Below are positions 27,667-41,166 of a stretch of 64,000 nucleotides of DNA, piece after piece. The notes below the pieces were generated by a model, which saw only the letters and a list, made by a program, of their open reading frames with translations, made no database searches and was not told where the DNA came from. Position 1 is the stretch's first letter. The number at the start of each line of letters is the position of its first letter. The position numbers and the translations under genes are program-made. The stretch comes from Hybos culiciformis (lineage: Eukaryota > Arthropoda > Insecta > Diptera > Hybotidae): positions 139,473,308 to 139,537,307 of the forward strand of contig OZ023273.1 in assembly GCA_964007475.1 (NCBI GenBank), given 5' to 3'.

Positions 27667-27699
27667 CTGCTGAAGTCTGCTAACATCTTCAAGGCTCAT
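27667..27699 (-). other. Weak candidate: short start-containing coding segment
   Basis: On the minus strand an ATG at 27699 opens MSLEDVSRLQQ and runs straight into CAG|GTATAA, a moderate donor at 27666. It is less AT-rich than its surroundings and ends in phase 0. No promoter or convincing upstream acceptor is visible. If real, it would be an alternative first coding exon of the minus-strand gene. I do not recognise the peptide. Confidence 0.15.
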
Positions 27700-28898
27700 A
27701 AAAACGCATATTTTTATTAAACATAGTGTTATTCCAAGGAAGTTTTAAGAAATTTAATTAACTAAACAACTACTTTTGAGAAATTTTCAACTTTTTATTG
27801 CCCTTTATATCCACTTTGATTAAAGAAAAAGTTATTTCATAAAAATTTGAAATATATAAAAAAAAACTGCAAATATTTAAATAATATTCATTTCATGCTA
27901 AAATATAATCATTTAATTTAATGAATATTTTTCTTTTCTTCATTATTATAAATTTTAAAAGAGTGTTTTTTGCAAAAAAAAAACAAACAACAAAAATCTG
28001 TTCAACAGTTCTCCACAGGTGAAGTTGTTTAAATTGGATCGAAATTTTTAATAAAAATAAACATTTTGGAGAAAAAGTTGTTTTATATATGTTATTAATT
28101 TCTTTTTCACATATAGGTATTATGTTATGTTTTTGAAATAAACAAAAATAATAATATTATGATGATTTAATAAAAAAATAAAAACTTATAAATATAAATC
28201 TTATACTTTTATTTTGTTTTCTTCGTGTTGGTCTGCATATTTCAGATATTTTATTGCGAATATAAAATTTTGTTTTAATCATATTCATTTATGATAACAC
28301 AGTAAAATAATAAATTTGAAGTTAAGTATATTGACTCCGATGTTTGAGAAGACTACAAAAAGATAGTTTCATCATCGATCACAAAAATAGTATACCCAAT
28401 AATCATTTACAATAATGATCACAATCCAGAAATTACTTAATTTAAACATAATTTATAATGTATATGTATTTCGGTCGGTATCCGATATTAACCAGCAAAC
28501 TTTAGAAATATTTTATATAAATATTGAAACAACCACCAGGTCCAATTTAGAACAAAGAAGGGCGAATAACACTTCTAATAAATTGGTGATAGTGTACTCA
28601 CACATTAAGCAATCCTGCAAGACAAACCGATTAATAACTTAATCAAAAAGGAAATCTGAAATATTCACATTTTAATATGCTTAATATTGTATAGATGTAG
28701 ACATCATTAATTCTGATTTTTTATAGTTTTCAATTTAATGATAATAATTTAAAAAAAATAAAAAATTTTTGAACCTTTTGTGATTTTATATTTTCATTAA
28801 CGTGTTAAACACTTGACACCTAAAATTTTTTGTGGTCAATAATTTTTTGGCTACCGAAATGTGATATTTAATGCTTCAGATAAATAATAAAAATATAA

Positions 28899-28919
28899 TA
28901 TATATATATATATATATAT
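28899..28919. repeat. TA dinucleotide microsatellite
   Basis: An uninterrupted run of about ten TA units. Confidence 0.85.
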
Positions 28920-30296
28920 TTTTATTTCGAATTTTTTGAGTAAATAAAGATTCATTATTTTTAATTTTTTTTTTATTAAGCTATAAACATATTTAAAACT
29001 TTTTTCACAGCTTAATTGGTTGACACACAACTTAACATTGGAATGGCTTCATGCTCAAATAACGTTAATTTTACTCAAGTTTATTAAAAATTATATAACA
29101 ATTCCAAAATAAAGGTGACCACCTAAGAAAATTATACAAAGTGAATTATACAAAATTAACCTAATCTGTTAAATTAGAATTGCGCATATGGGGACCAAAG
29201 ATGAAACTTTGAAAAAATTTCTCATTCAAATTGTTGTTTTATTAATTTTCTGTTTATTAAAAAAAAGAGAATATTATATGTAATGTAGCGTCATTTAGAA
29301 ATTTATCGTAAACATAAAATAAATTTAATCTCTCTAAAATAATAATTTATTTATTTTCAAAATTAAAATAATTTTTTTACAAGATGCATAATTACTATTG
29401 TAATTCGATTTAATCATAAAAAAAATATTATAATGACGGCTATTTTGCAGAAAAAATATAGTTAGCATTTATATTTTTAAGATTTGCCAATAATATTTCT
29501 TTGCGTTTCTATGCCTTTATTTTATATAAAGAAATAAACAATACCTTAACAAACTTTATTTTCCAAGAAATAAAAAAAAAATATTTAAGAGCTCTGTTCT
29601 CAAAAGATCTTTTTGCCTTTTTGTCTCTTTTAACATTTTCAAAAAAACCAATTTTCTTCTTTCACTATCTATCTAGGATGCAATATTTTGTTCAAAACAA
29701 ACTTCTCTATCAGCAATTAGGTATAAATATAAATATAAACTTCATTTTGTCAACGAAAATTAATTCACACTACGTACTTAATTTCATCAACAATATTCAA
29801 ACAATTTTTATATTTAAATAATATTAAAATGTTTCATTAAATTGTTATGTATTTTTTTTCATAATATCTAATTCTACATCGAATAATTTGTAAATATTTT
29901 AATATTCTTGCAAGTGTTCAGATTTAATTAAAAGAACTAGATTTAATATAAATCTTTATTAATTTAAATATAATATCAATAAAAATAAAAAAATTTATTA
30001 ATTTATCTTGAATGAATCTTGTCATAATAATAAAAAATAAAAAAAAATAAATGAAAAAAATTGTGGTAAATTGTGGATAACTCAATCATTTTGAAAATTT
30101 CATAAATAAAATTTAAATTATAATTATATGAAATAAAATGACACATTAAAACGATGTGGAAAGTATTAAAACAATTTTAAATTAAGAATTTTTATGTGTT
30201 TAAAGAAAAATAATTTTTTTTTTAATAAATTTTATTAAATTATGTAAAAAACATATTTTGAAAATGAATGCACAATAGTAGATTACAATACAGAAG

Positions 30297-30449
30297 AAAA
30301 TTTGTTATTACAACGAGTTGTGTATACACAAAAACACACAGACACGAGTCAATACTTATATCACGAGAACGTTAGGTCGAGTGATATAATATTGACAAGT
30401 GTCCATGTGTTTTTGTGTATATACACAACGAGCTGTATAACAAATTTTA
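30297..30449. repeat. Near-perfect 153-bp palindrome (hairpin-type element)
   Basis: The left arm (about 30297-30364) and right arm (about 30381-30449) are inverted copies of each other with few mismatches. Both contain CACAAAAACACA-type sequence, an ACGAGTTGT/GCTCGTTGT variant and a TCAATA..TATATCAC stretch. The loop is about 16 bp around AACGTTAGGT. No direct repeat is evident at its borders. It is probably a small foldback MITE, or one arm-pair of a larger composite with the element beginning at 30469. Confidence 0.75.
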
Positions 30450-30468
30450 TTAACATGTTTTGTATACT

Positions 30469-30694
30469 GTTTTAATGTGCATGTGATAGGTAGTTTCAAT
30501 CATAACATTTGCATTGCAAAAAATAAACAAACGTTCAAAATGAAGTAAGTTACTAAAATTTACTTAATACGGAGAATGTAAATAAAATTTACTTAATTAA
30601 ATAATTACATGTTTATTGACGCATGTAATATACCATTTACCGAGCTAAATTTACGATTGTAAATACAACTCACCGATCACATGCACATTAAAAC
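30469..30694. mobile_element. Inverted-repeat element, 226 bp, with possible ACT duplication
   Basis: The left end GTTTTAATGTGCATGTGAT (30469-30487) recurs exactly as the inverted right end (30676-30694). Beyond it the match continues imperfectly (AGGTAG versus CGGTGAG). The trinucleotide ACT flanks both ends (30466-30468, 30695-30697), consistent with a 3-bp target duplication, although three bases alone are weak evidence. No coding capacity. It lies 19 bp from the 153-bp palindrome. Confidence 0.68.
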
Positions 30695-30979
30695 ACTTCA
30701 TTGCACTCGAATTATGAAAATTTTAAAGCAGCGCATGGGGCATATAAATCATTCTAAACTTTTTCACCAAAATAAAATAGATTATAATAATATATTTTTC
30801 TTAATTTTAAAAACTGTAGACTATATAGAGTGTAGGTTATAGTGCCAATTTATCGACAAGGATACACGTTTTGTTAAAAATTTTAAATCCAATTAAATAA
30901 TTGGCTGAGAGTTTAATGTTTCTGTTCTTAATACAAAATAAATAACAGCTATTGATTCATAAATATTTTAAGTTCCTTA

Positions 30980-31161
30980 CCCCCCATTTACACAGGCTGT
31001 TTTCGAAGATTAAAATGAATTTTTTTTTTGAATGTATGTGTAAAAGTTGTATACAATTTTTTCATTTTATACAACAATGCAAAATTTGTATACAACTGTT
31101 ACACACACATTTAAAAAGAATCTTCATTTTAATCTTCGAAAAAAGCCTGTGTAAATGGGGG
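30980..31161. mobile_element. TA-flanked MITE, 182 bp
   Basis: The terminal inverted repeats are about 40 bp. Both ends read CCCCC(C)ATTTACACAGGC and then continue through TTTTCGAAGATTAAAATGAA with one length difference and one substitution. TA lies immediately outside each end (30978-30979, 31162-31163), the usual Tc1/mariner-type target duplication. The short interior has no transposase. The near-identical arms suggest fairly recent activity. Confidence 0.87.
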
Positions 31162-32033
31162 TAAGCCAAGTTTTAATTGCGTCTCAAAATCAACAACCAA
31201 TTATTATTCTAAATTCAATCTAATTCCAAACCTACCGGGAAGTTATTTTTTGTTTTCAAAACCCATCTTCTCAAGTTTTATTTCGATACTGTACTATTTT
31301 CAATCGAATAAAATATGGAATATACTGAGTTTACGCATATGCCTATATTAAACTAATACTTGAATAATTTCTGATTTTAGTATTTTCCATTAATGCAGAA
31401 AATCCACTTTCAAAAGGATATAATGTTTTGTTAGTACTGAAATTATGGTATCCCAGCGTATAAGTTTATGAAATTGAGCATAGTACTTCTAATTAAATCC
31501 TTATAGCTATTAATTTTTGTGAAATTACTTACTGGCCGCATGAGTACTGTGAATATTTTTAAATAATGAATAAAATATTTAGCCAATTAAAAGATATACA
31601 TACAATTAAAAATATTATAATATGCAAAAAGACTTGTCAGATAATTTCACATATCCTTTAAATTTTCATTATTTTCCTCTATTGTATTGAACATTAAACT
31701 TAAATGTCTGCATAATATCTAACCTTCGGATTTTTAATTTTTTTTTTTATTTTCCATTATTTACTTAATTACTTTTAAGTAACTTAATAAAATTATTATA
31801 TCAACAATAATTTTATTTTTTATTAAAACAATGTTTTTTATGTTTATATATATAAAATTTATATGTATATACATATTAAAAAATAATATATATTTATTTT
31901 AAATAAATTGTTGTCTTTCAAAGAAAAGATCCAAAGTTTAACAAGTTTTTTCTGCAAGAAAAGCCGTATTAAAAAAAAAAAATACCACAAAATAAAGTGA
32001 AAGTGCTCTAGTTGTAATTTTTTTTTAACTTAC

Positions 32034-32052
32034 TTATTATTATTATTATTAT
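32034..32052. repeat. TTA trinucleotide microsatellite
   Basis: About six TTA units in a row within T-rich DNA. Confidence 0.75.
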
Positions 32053-34492
32053 CATTTTAGTTGTATGAAAAAATAAAAAAAATAAAATTATATGTGTATC
32101 GATTTTATAAATAAAAATATTATATGAAAAAAAAAATCAGTTGACGTAAAATGGGGTACTAAAGTATCTGAAATGAAGAATTGCTCTACTCCTATTCTAT
32201 TATAATGAATTTAATTACATACATTTGCAAATTGCAATTTTCAAAATATTATATCAGTAACCTTTTTATTCAATTTTACATTAAAAATGTAAAAAGAAAC
32301 TATACGTCCGTCCACCCGTCAGTCTATTTATTATTAATAAAATACTGCATCAATTTTGATCTTTTGTAAGCCAAAATATTCGCAATTTCGTTCTTCAAAG
32401 CTAAAGGATGGGTCTAAATAATTTTCATATAGAGTTATACAGTTTTTATATATGTATTTTAATTTTTTTTTTAAGATTTAATGGATCTGAAGATAATTAG
32501 AATTTGGGTAGAAAAAACACGTCAATTAAAGGGATCTAAAATAAAATTATAAAACACTATTATGTTTTCAATGTCAAATGGTATAATGACTAGATGTCGA
32601 TTGAAAGAATCTATAAACATACTTTACATACTTTATTTATAAGAAACTTCTTTATATACTTTTTTTTGTTATTAAAACTAACTCTGGAAAGTAGATGCGT
32701 AGGATTAAATAACGATTATTTTTTACAAAAAAAATTTGTCGGCACAGAACGTTTTTAAAAATATACCAAAAATTATATTAAAAATGTATAGTTATATTGC
32801 CTCAAAATGATAATGTCCTTGATTGATTGAATTTTTGATAAAGAATTAAAAAAGTTAATTTCACATTATGAGAATTAGTATCCTATTATTCATACAAAGT
32901 ACAAAAAGTATGAATTTTTTATTTCAATGACGGTTGAATAAAAAATATTGCTCAAAATATTAAAACTGGATTTGAACGCGCCACAATAGTAAAATATTTT
33001 CCGATAAAATATTTGAGTTTCTAAACAAATAGTATATAGTGTAATATAAAAAAATTTTATATTCATTTTAAAAGGAATATCATGTTAAAATTGAATTCCT
33101 TGAATATTTTGATAGATCTTGAGAAATCTACTCATACATGTGGTTAACGTTGAGGAAGAAAATTATACATTATGTAGTATTAACATTATTATGTAAACAT
33201 TAACGTTTCTAGATTTACATTTTTATGTAAAGTTCACAATTTGAATAAACTTTTTTATTTATAATTTGGCAGGGTCTATTTCCTATTTCTCATTTTCTTA
33301 ACGATAATCTTATTTAAAGAGTATGGATTCGGAAATTTGTTACAAAAATCTGAAAAAAAATTTACTTAAAACAAACCAAAAAAAAAACCAAATGGATTCA
33401 AAAGAAATTTTTTTTCGCACAAAAGCTCATCAACTACATTCCTTAACTAACTATTTACAAATTTGGATGACAGAATTTCAACCCAATGAACATTTTCTTT
33501 TATTGCATTCCATTCTGATTAAAACAAGACAAAAACAAGCATATAGAAAAAAAAACTCTGAACTATTCAATAGATATAAATCTCCAATATTTCTCAAGTG
33601 TGTTTGTCTTTGTAACAGGTGTCATTATTTATTTTTTATTTTATTTGAAATCTTCTTATTAATGTTTTCCGTTTTAGAAAACTTTCTATGTGACTTGCGA
33701 AAACATAAATTAACTGCTGAAATATAAAATTTTCCCATTGCTTGAATTATTAAAAAAAAAAAAATTCTTATATGAATTCCTAATCTGGACATATATTGGC
33801 GTCACATCATGTTTGTCACTACAAATTTGATTGAAATGTCTAATATCAAACTGTGTTAATGATTGAATTTTCCTACGAAATGATTTATTGCATTTAAAAT
33901 ATAAAATCAAACCATATTCAGCCGTTAAAGAATTAAAGAAATAAAATAAAATATTCTTATATATTTTAGGTTTTTTACTTATACTTATGTACTGCACATA
34001 ATATATATAAATAAATACATATACAGTGCACGCAATTTGATGGATGTAATATTTACAGATTGACATAATTAAAAAATTTCTCATACAATATGACATTCAG
34101 TTCTGACACCGTGAATAACTTCCAATTAGAAGTTCTGAAATGTGTTGAGTCTTTTGACACTGCGGGGATATCTAAAAGTTGGGAATAATAATTTTTTCTT
34201 TTTATTTTAGTTATAGTGAGAATAATTTATATATTAAACATTTTGTCTTTATTTAACTTTTTTTTTACTTTACTGAATGCGTTTATTTTTCCCAGGTTTT
34301 TTGAAATGTTTTAACACTGCAGGGACTTTTTATTCCAAGACCATACGTCAAAACCGGAAAGTACTAACATTTAGTATTTAATTTTCGGAGTTTTAATTAA
34401 TTTTTACCGCTGAAACCGAACTCTGCCTAAACGAGACAAAAGCTTTATCGATGTTCAAAATTATAGTTTTGTGTTTTTTGATTCACAAATAC

Positions 34493-34513
34493 CTGATCTC
34501 CACTTAAGACAAT
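34493..34513 (-). other. Weak candidate 21-nt microexon
   Basis: On the minus strand AATATTTTCAG is followed by seven open codons (IVLSGDQ), then CAG|GTATTT. The length is a multiple of three, so inclusion would keep frame. It lies on the same strand as the hamlet-like gene, between its known exon and the possible 5' region. The evidence is only the two splice-like motifs. Confidence 0.15.
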
Positions 34514-36274
34514 CTGAAAATATTATAATAACTTATAAAAGCGAATAAGAGATGGTACATTTTAACTTTGATTATCGGTTAGATATTATAACTTATACTA
34601 TATACTATTTAGCTGAACACTAATTGTCTATTGATGACTGGGTACAAACAACAGCACGTACTATCATTATAATATTCATTTATATACCTACATAATATAT
34701 GACTATGCAAAATAATTATATTTTAACTATCAAGCGCATTGGACTCATAATGTCCAACAACATAGTGTTATGAATTTATTGCTTTATTATTTTATTTTCA
34801 ATTTTTTTTTTTTTTTTTTGAACATCTGGAGGTAAATGCAAAACTGCATCTGAGTTGAACAAGATTTCATTGAAAGAGAAAAACTATGTATAAAAGCAAA
34901 AAAAAATCTAGTTTTTTTTACTCCAATTTTCTTAATTTATTATAGTTAATTTTATTTCTTTTTGCAAATTTTTAGAGAAGCTGATTTACTTTCAGTTTCA
35001 TCTCTACGAATGTAATTATTTTTTTTTTTTCAATATTACAGGAATTATATGTATTTATTTATCTGTTTTTTTTTTTTATATAAAAGTGTTGGATTGGAAC
35101 CTTAATTTTTTTTTTTTCTGTAAATAATTCAATTTTCTATTTTGGTTCAGAAATTAAATTGTAATACTATTTATTTACTATAGAAAATTTTGTTAGGAAA
35201 ACTAATTTGGTTATATGACAATTATAAAAAAAAAAAAAAAATTTTATGATTCTTCATTGAAGATTAAATTTTTTTATTGGTAATGGGAAACCAAAAATAA
35301 TTTAAAATTTTATGATTACAGAAAATTTTGATCAAAGCTTTAAATGAAAATTTAATGTTATTATACAAATAAAAAGATAATAAATATATATTATGCGCAA
35401 CTTCTCCACATGATTGCTCAAATAATTGAGATATTATGTAATTAGTAAGAAAAATAGTAGAATAACGACAATTCCAAATCCTTTTTAACAACTTTACGGT
35501 TTTTGTTACGGATTTTTTATTATTTTTAGTGATATTTGACAATAATCCATCATAATATGTAATTATGGCGCTTACAATAAAATATATCGTAAAAATCATT
35601 CAATTGGCCGCTTTTGAAAAGCGACCACAATTTTCTTCTTATACTTTATTTTCTCATTTCAGGAAAATAACAATATTTATGCAATTTCATTTTAATATAA
35701 ATTATGCAGAAAAGATAGTTTTATTTTTTATTTTTCTTAAGACTTTTATTTAAAAGTATACAAGTATATATACTTGAAAAAAATAAATAAAAATAAAATT
35801 ATAACATTAGCTAAAAGTTATAAATATATATACATTCATATATTAAATATATAGAGTTATAACACTTCAAATTGAATTATCATAAATTTAAAGCGATTTG
35901 TTTCACTTTTTATTTTATTTTTCTTCTGTTTGCATATTTTGTTATGAATGAAACATAAATTTGTTTGGACACATTATATAGCAAAAGAAGAATTAATCGT
36001 CGGATAAAGAATAAAACCGCACACAATATTAGGATTAGTGTTTATATGAAGTTGATTTTATATAATTTAATTTTGATTTTAATAAATTTTACATTACACA
36101 AGGTAAAAATTTATAATTTGAGTCAAAAATTACAGCCATTTGTCCATTTTAATATAATTGATGAAAATCCTATTTGTTGTTTGTTCCATAATTTTAATAA
36201 TTAAAAACTTTATATGATTTTTTTTTTTATTTCTGACAGTGTAATAGTAGAAATTATATTTGCTATTGTTATCA

Positions 36275-36449
36275 GGGGGTTATTACGAATTACGATCCAA
36301 CGTAAAAATATTACGGAAAGGAAACCATATTCTCAAATTCTATTTTGTTGAAACTCAATGAATTCACATTTTTAATTTCATTCGAAAGCAAATAGGGAAT
36401 ATGATTTTCGTTAGATTTTTACGGTCGATCGTAATTCATAATAACCCCC
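36275..36449. mobile_element. Inverted-repeat MITE with GGGGGTTATTA ends, 175 bp
   Basis: The termini are inverted copies of about 35 bp. Both begin GGGGGTTATTA, continue GAATTACGATC, and reach CGTAAAAAT with about three mismatches. No matching direct repeat was seen immediately outside (TCA versus GTG), so superfamily assignment is open. The 105-bp interior is AT-rich and non-coding. Confidence 0.8.
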
Positions 36450-39400
36450 GTGTAGTCTCATTTTCCGCATATATTCAAAACTAATTATATTATCGAAAGG
36501 TCCTTGAATTCAATGTTAATGTACGACGGAAAAGTTTTTTATGATGCTATTACCAATTAATGACAATTACAATTTGAATCACTTTCATTTTTTTTATTAT
36601 AATTTTTGCATATTATTTGATTTCTTGAATATTGTAATTTAAAAAATAATAATTTAGAAATGTTACATCGTTAAGCAAAACAAAAAAAAAAAATGAAAAA
36701 AAAATTATAATAAATAAATAAAAACATATTAACTATACTAATAAAAATAAAAATGAATTTTACACTTGATAAATTTTTATGCCTGGATTTCGATAATTGG
36801 ACAAAACCACAAACAAAATTATAACAAAATAAAACATAATTTTAAAGTAAAAATTATTACCGCACCTTTATGTTAAAATACGAATAAAAATATGATGAAA
36901 AATATAGTAATTTATGTCAATTAGAAAAATCATATTTTATTGAATTAGAGATTTTTCTTCTTTTTTTTTTTTTTGTTTGCTGTTGAAACAGACAGTTTGA
37001 TTTTTTTTTTAAATAAAAAATTATGGTATTTTACTTATTTAATTTTTTTTTTTGTTAAAATTTTAGCTTAAATATATATACCTAAATACATATAATTGGA
37101 ACGCTGACAGATAGATGAAAACAATTTATTGGATCATTATTGGAGATTGAATTAATAAATTTAATTAATTAAGAACGTTGTCATTCTTATTTTTCTGTTA
37201 ATACATATAATATCAAGTTTTTGCGATAAATGTGTGTCAATTTCAAAGCTTTGAGAAAGTATGCATTCAAAGTTAGTTTGATAGTTAAAACACAATTTTG
37301 TTAGGTAATAATTTTGCGTTTTTTAATGTCGATAAATTATTTTAGTATATTTTTGGTGAAAATTTTTTTTTTTTTCTTTTTTTGTTATAGTTTATACAGG
37401 CTCAAAATTTATCTTGTGTCGTCAAAGAAACTCAAAGAAAATATACGCAAAGTCGAATCAAGGACGATATTTATTGAACGTCTGCTCTCCATAACTTACT
37501 ATTTCGTTCTGAGGTTTTATTTCAGTGTCGGTTATGAATTATTGTTGCCTTCACTTAGTTAAAAGAAACATTTGGATAGAGTGTATGATATTTGTTAGCC
37601 TACCTCAACTCAGCACGGTTTTTATTCTTAGTTTCATTCAAAAGAGATATGTATCTGTATATTCTTACCAGGTTTGGAACATTTTGACCATTGTACCCAA
37701 TATACCCAGGAATTCCAGAAATTTTTCTTCGGAAAATCCTAATTATTTAGGTAAATTTTTCATTTTGGACCACTTTCATATGAAAAAGGTGTCAATTTCC
37801 ATGGAAATCCATTTGGTCAATTGGGTTATATATAACCAAATGATATTGTGGTTCGATTTGTAAAGAACTCTTTAACTTACAAATTTGTATATTTTATTTT
37901 TATTTAATTATATTTTCTTTTAAACCATTTACCATAAACCAACTACAACTGATTTTGATGAAAATCCATATAAAGCGAATAAAATTGATTTTTACAGGTT
38001 CGTTTTTTTTTTTTTCCTTTAAATACTGTGTGTTTTTATTTTTTATTGTCTGACTTTACTTTAAGTTCTCTTTACAATATATAAAATCAAAGAAATTAAT
38101 TAAGAAATTGATTATGCGTAAAATAAAAATGTTTGTATGCGAAATAAAAGCAATTCAAAATGAAAAAAAAAACAAAAAATAAAATTAAAAAATGATTTTT
38201 TTTAATGGAGCTTAACGGAAGCTTCGATTAATTTTTATTTCCATTTTACGATTTTTCGCATGTTTTTATTATTTTATTTTACTTTATCAATAAAACAAAT
38301 TGCTTAATTTTATTTTTAGTTTATTTTTTCTTTTTTTTTTTTTTGGAAATTTTTAAGTGATTTAATTAAAAACCAACGTAAAATGTAGCAATGATCTAAA
38401 GAAAGAAAAAAAAAACTTTTACGATATTTGTTAATCAACAATTAATCGCAAAGAATTCTTTTTATGTAACTTCTTACTAGACTTACAAAAAAAAAAAAGA
38501 AATAAAAGATACAAAATTAAAAAAACAATTATTAATAAATTATTTCTTCGTATTATTTTTGATTTCAATGAGTGAAATTTTTTTTTACTTAAAAGGTTTT
38601 CTTTATGTCATGTTTTAAAGACAAATTGAGATGTTGTAATCAATTGAAATAAAATATTAGCTTTGATTACTCGAAAAAAATCAATAGGCGCTTTACAATT
38701 TTTAGACACAAACTTTGAAATGATTTTTAAGATCAGCAAATAGACAGGACGAATCATTAAATCATTTCAATTGTCATAAAAACTAACCGTAGACCGTAAA
38801 TTGAAGTTTTGTACGCACAAGATTTAAAGAAAACACCAAAAGCACAGAAAAATTCAATAATGATTAATATTAATTAAAATTATACTTTAAAATAAAATAT
38901 TTTAACATTTATTTTCGTTTTTTAATAAATTGTAAGTTTAATGTTTTATATAATGAAGTGATCCCCTAGTTCACATAAGTTTGTATATAATATTATGTAC
39001 TCGTTCCCTCCAAGTGGTACCAAAAATTACTTCCTTGTTTTTTTATTTTAAATAGTTCTGAGAATCTGTCATTAAAGGAAATTTACAACAAAGAATATCT
39101 AAATATAGTTAATGTAAATTTCAATTCATGATTTAAAAAAAAAACATTCTGTTTAATTTTAATTTTTTTTATTTTGTTCTACGATTCTTAAACTTTCATA
39201 ATATTGTGACAACTTCAGAATGTAAGATTTATGATAAGCTTTTATGTTAACCAAGAAAAATAATTATCTTGGCAAATATGTTTCAATAAATATAATTTAT
39301 TTTTGTCATGATTATTGTTCATACATTGTATTTAAGTAGATGTCATTTTAAAATTATATTTTTTTTCAAAAAAGAAAAAAAAAGATTACAAACTAAGCAA

Positions 39401-41166
39401 CTTTGTATTAAGCTTAGACTTTTTTTTTGTTGAATAATATTTTTAATTCAATTCCTTGAAAACTTTATAAGGTTATTTGCATAATAATTTATAACACTGA
39501 AATTCTTAACAAAATTCAATATTATTTAATGTTAATGTAATTTTTTTTTAAAAACTCATAAATTTAATGTTTTTTCTTCAAAAATTTTGTTTTTATAATA
39601 CACATACCATACAAACAATATTTATATAATATATGTATTAATATGTACATTAATCAGTTTTATGCATTAAATGATCATACGATTTTTTGCCCATTTCCAT
39701 TTAGATCAAATTAGAATGACCCTAATTAATTGGTACATGATTGCGCAAAATGATTTCATCTCTTTTATGGAAATTTTTTAAACGTATGTAAACATTGAAA
39801 TATTAATTTAGTTTTTTATTTCATTTTATGGAGATAAAATTTTTTTAATAAATAATTTTTTTTCGATCGAAATGCAAAAGAATAATTTTTTTGTGTGTGT
39901 AATATATGACTATAGTTTAGTTAAAATTAGAATTTTCTGATGTTGTCTATAATCGTTTTACATTTGATAAAAGAAGGGGTTAATCTTGCATTTCGTTTAT
40001 AAAAGCATTTGAACAAAGTTGAATGAAGATCCACTTTCTGAAAAAATGTTAACAAAATATTTGTCACTTACTATTAAAATAAGAATAATGATAAAACCTT
40101 TTCAATTCATTTGAACCTAGTTTTTACTTGCAGGTTCTGAAGAATGTGTAAACAAATAAACCCTAACCATATCATTATTATAATTTAAAAAGTTTGTTCC
40201 TTAAGTCTTTTGTTTTTAACAACACTATTTTGAAATAATTTAAAACTAATTTCAAAATATTAATTTCAACGATAAAGGCGTTAAGGCCTTTTCTAGTTTA
40301 TTGGAGATTAAAATTAAAAATATTCAAAACAAAAGCAAAAAAGAAGTAAAATGCAGAAAACTATAGTGAATTTGTAAATAAGTAGGTACTTCTATTATGT
40401 ACCTAGGTAGTAAAAACAAAAACCTAAAATAATTTTTGCCCAGTTTGATTACAATTTTATGAAAACTTTAGTTTCATCAGGTGCTAATTTTGCGTTTCAA
40501 CACCAAAATAAAATTAGGTAGTTTGGACTAAATTCTATTCAGCCAAGCAATATTCAAATTTTATAATTAATTTTAAAAATAGAATTTAAAAAAAAAAATT
40601 CCGATAATAATCCGTTGCTACGATTTTTTTTAAATTCTTGTAATTTCCTTTTAATTGCAATCGATTTAATGAAATTTTTATTGATACAAATGTTATTCAA
40701 TTATAAACCAATAAACATTATATTTAATGTCGAGGTCTGTTCAAATATAGAAAATATCGATTTAAGTGTTGTTTTATAATATTTATAAATTAAAATCATC
40801 ATTTTAGTAAACATTTTCAAGTTAAACTGTTCTCTAAGAATTATAATTTATAAATAAATTTTTTTATTGACAAAGTTAATTTTATTTAAAAGTGTTAATG
40901 TTAATTTTTAAATTCAAGCGATTAAATAATAAAATATTTTGAAATATTTTGAAAGATCTTGATCAGTAGAGCAGCTGGTTAACAGCACTTTATTTACTCT
41001 AGCCAGATTAATTGTTAAAATTAGAATATAAAAAAACAAATTAAATTCTCTGTTTTTATTTCTTTCTTCAATAGAAAGCAAATTTTAAAAATAATGTTAT
41101 TCGACAAAATAGAAAAATTCGCGCATTAATGTGGAATAACAATAATATTGGCTATGTCTTACCATT
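36450..41166. other. AT-rich non-coding DNA
   Basis: No recognised gene. A less AT-rich stretch at 37400-37870 holds two overlapping plus-strand open frames (37314-37562, 37525-37863) whose peptides match no family I know. It could be a conserved regulatory element or decayed transposon. On the minus strand, an acceptor-like TTTTTTCAG at 40038 is followed by about 36 open codons (beginning KVDLHSTLFKCF), again without recognisable domains. Confidence 0.45.

Larger units (their letters stand above)
23336..30296. other. AT-rich non-coding DNA
   Basis: No recognised gene. It holds a GAT-type microsatellite (25364-25406), a cluster of degenerate TGATGAG/CTCATCA motifs in both orientations (about 25010-25110), a weak start-like exon candidate (27667-27699, minus) and a TA microsatellite (28899-28919). 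Confidence 0.5.
31162..36274. other. AT-rich non-coding DNA
   Basis: No recognised gene. The least AT-rich part is 34080-34500. There a loosely repeated phrase (GAAATGT..ACACTGC.GGGA) occurs at about 34137 and 34304, and a 21-nt splice-flanked segment occurs on the minus strand (34493-34513). Long apparent frames at 33323-33727 and 35264-35599 are low-complexity and unlike any family I know. Confidence 0.5.

Noticed and set aside
33323..33727. 134-codon plus-strand open frame
   Set aside because: Lysine- and asparagine-rich low-complexity peptide with no known motif; frames of this length are expected by chance in AT-rich DNA of this size.
37314..37863. Two overlapping plus-strand open frames
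   Set aside because: No recognisable domain, no splice support linking them, and overlapping in different frames. Kept only as a less AT-rich region.
39961..40037. Minus-strand exon after TTTTTTCAG (KVDLHSTLFKCF...)
   Set aside because: Open for about 36 codons but no good donor, no family resemblance, and T-rich acceptors are abundant here.
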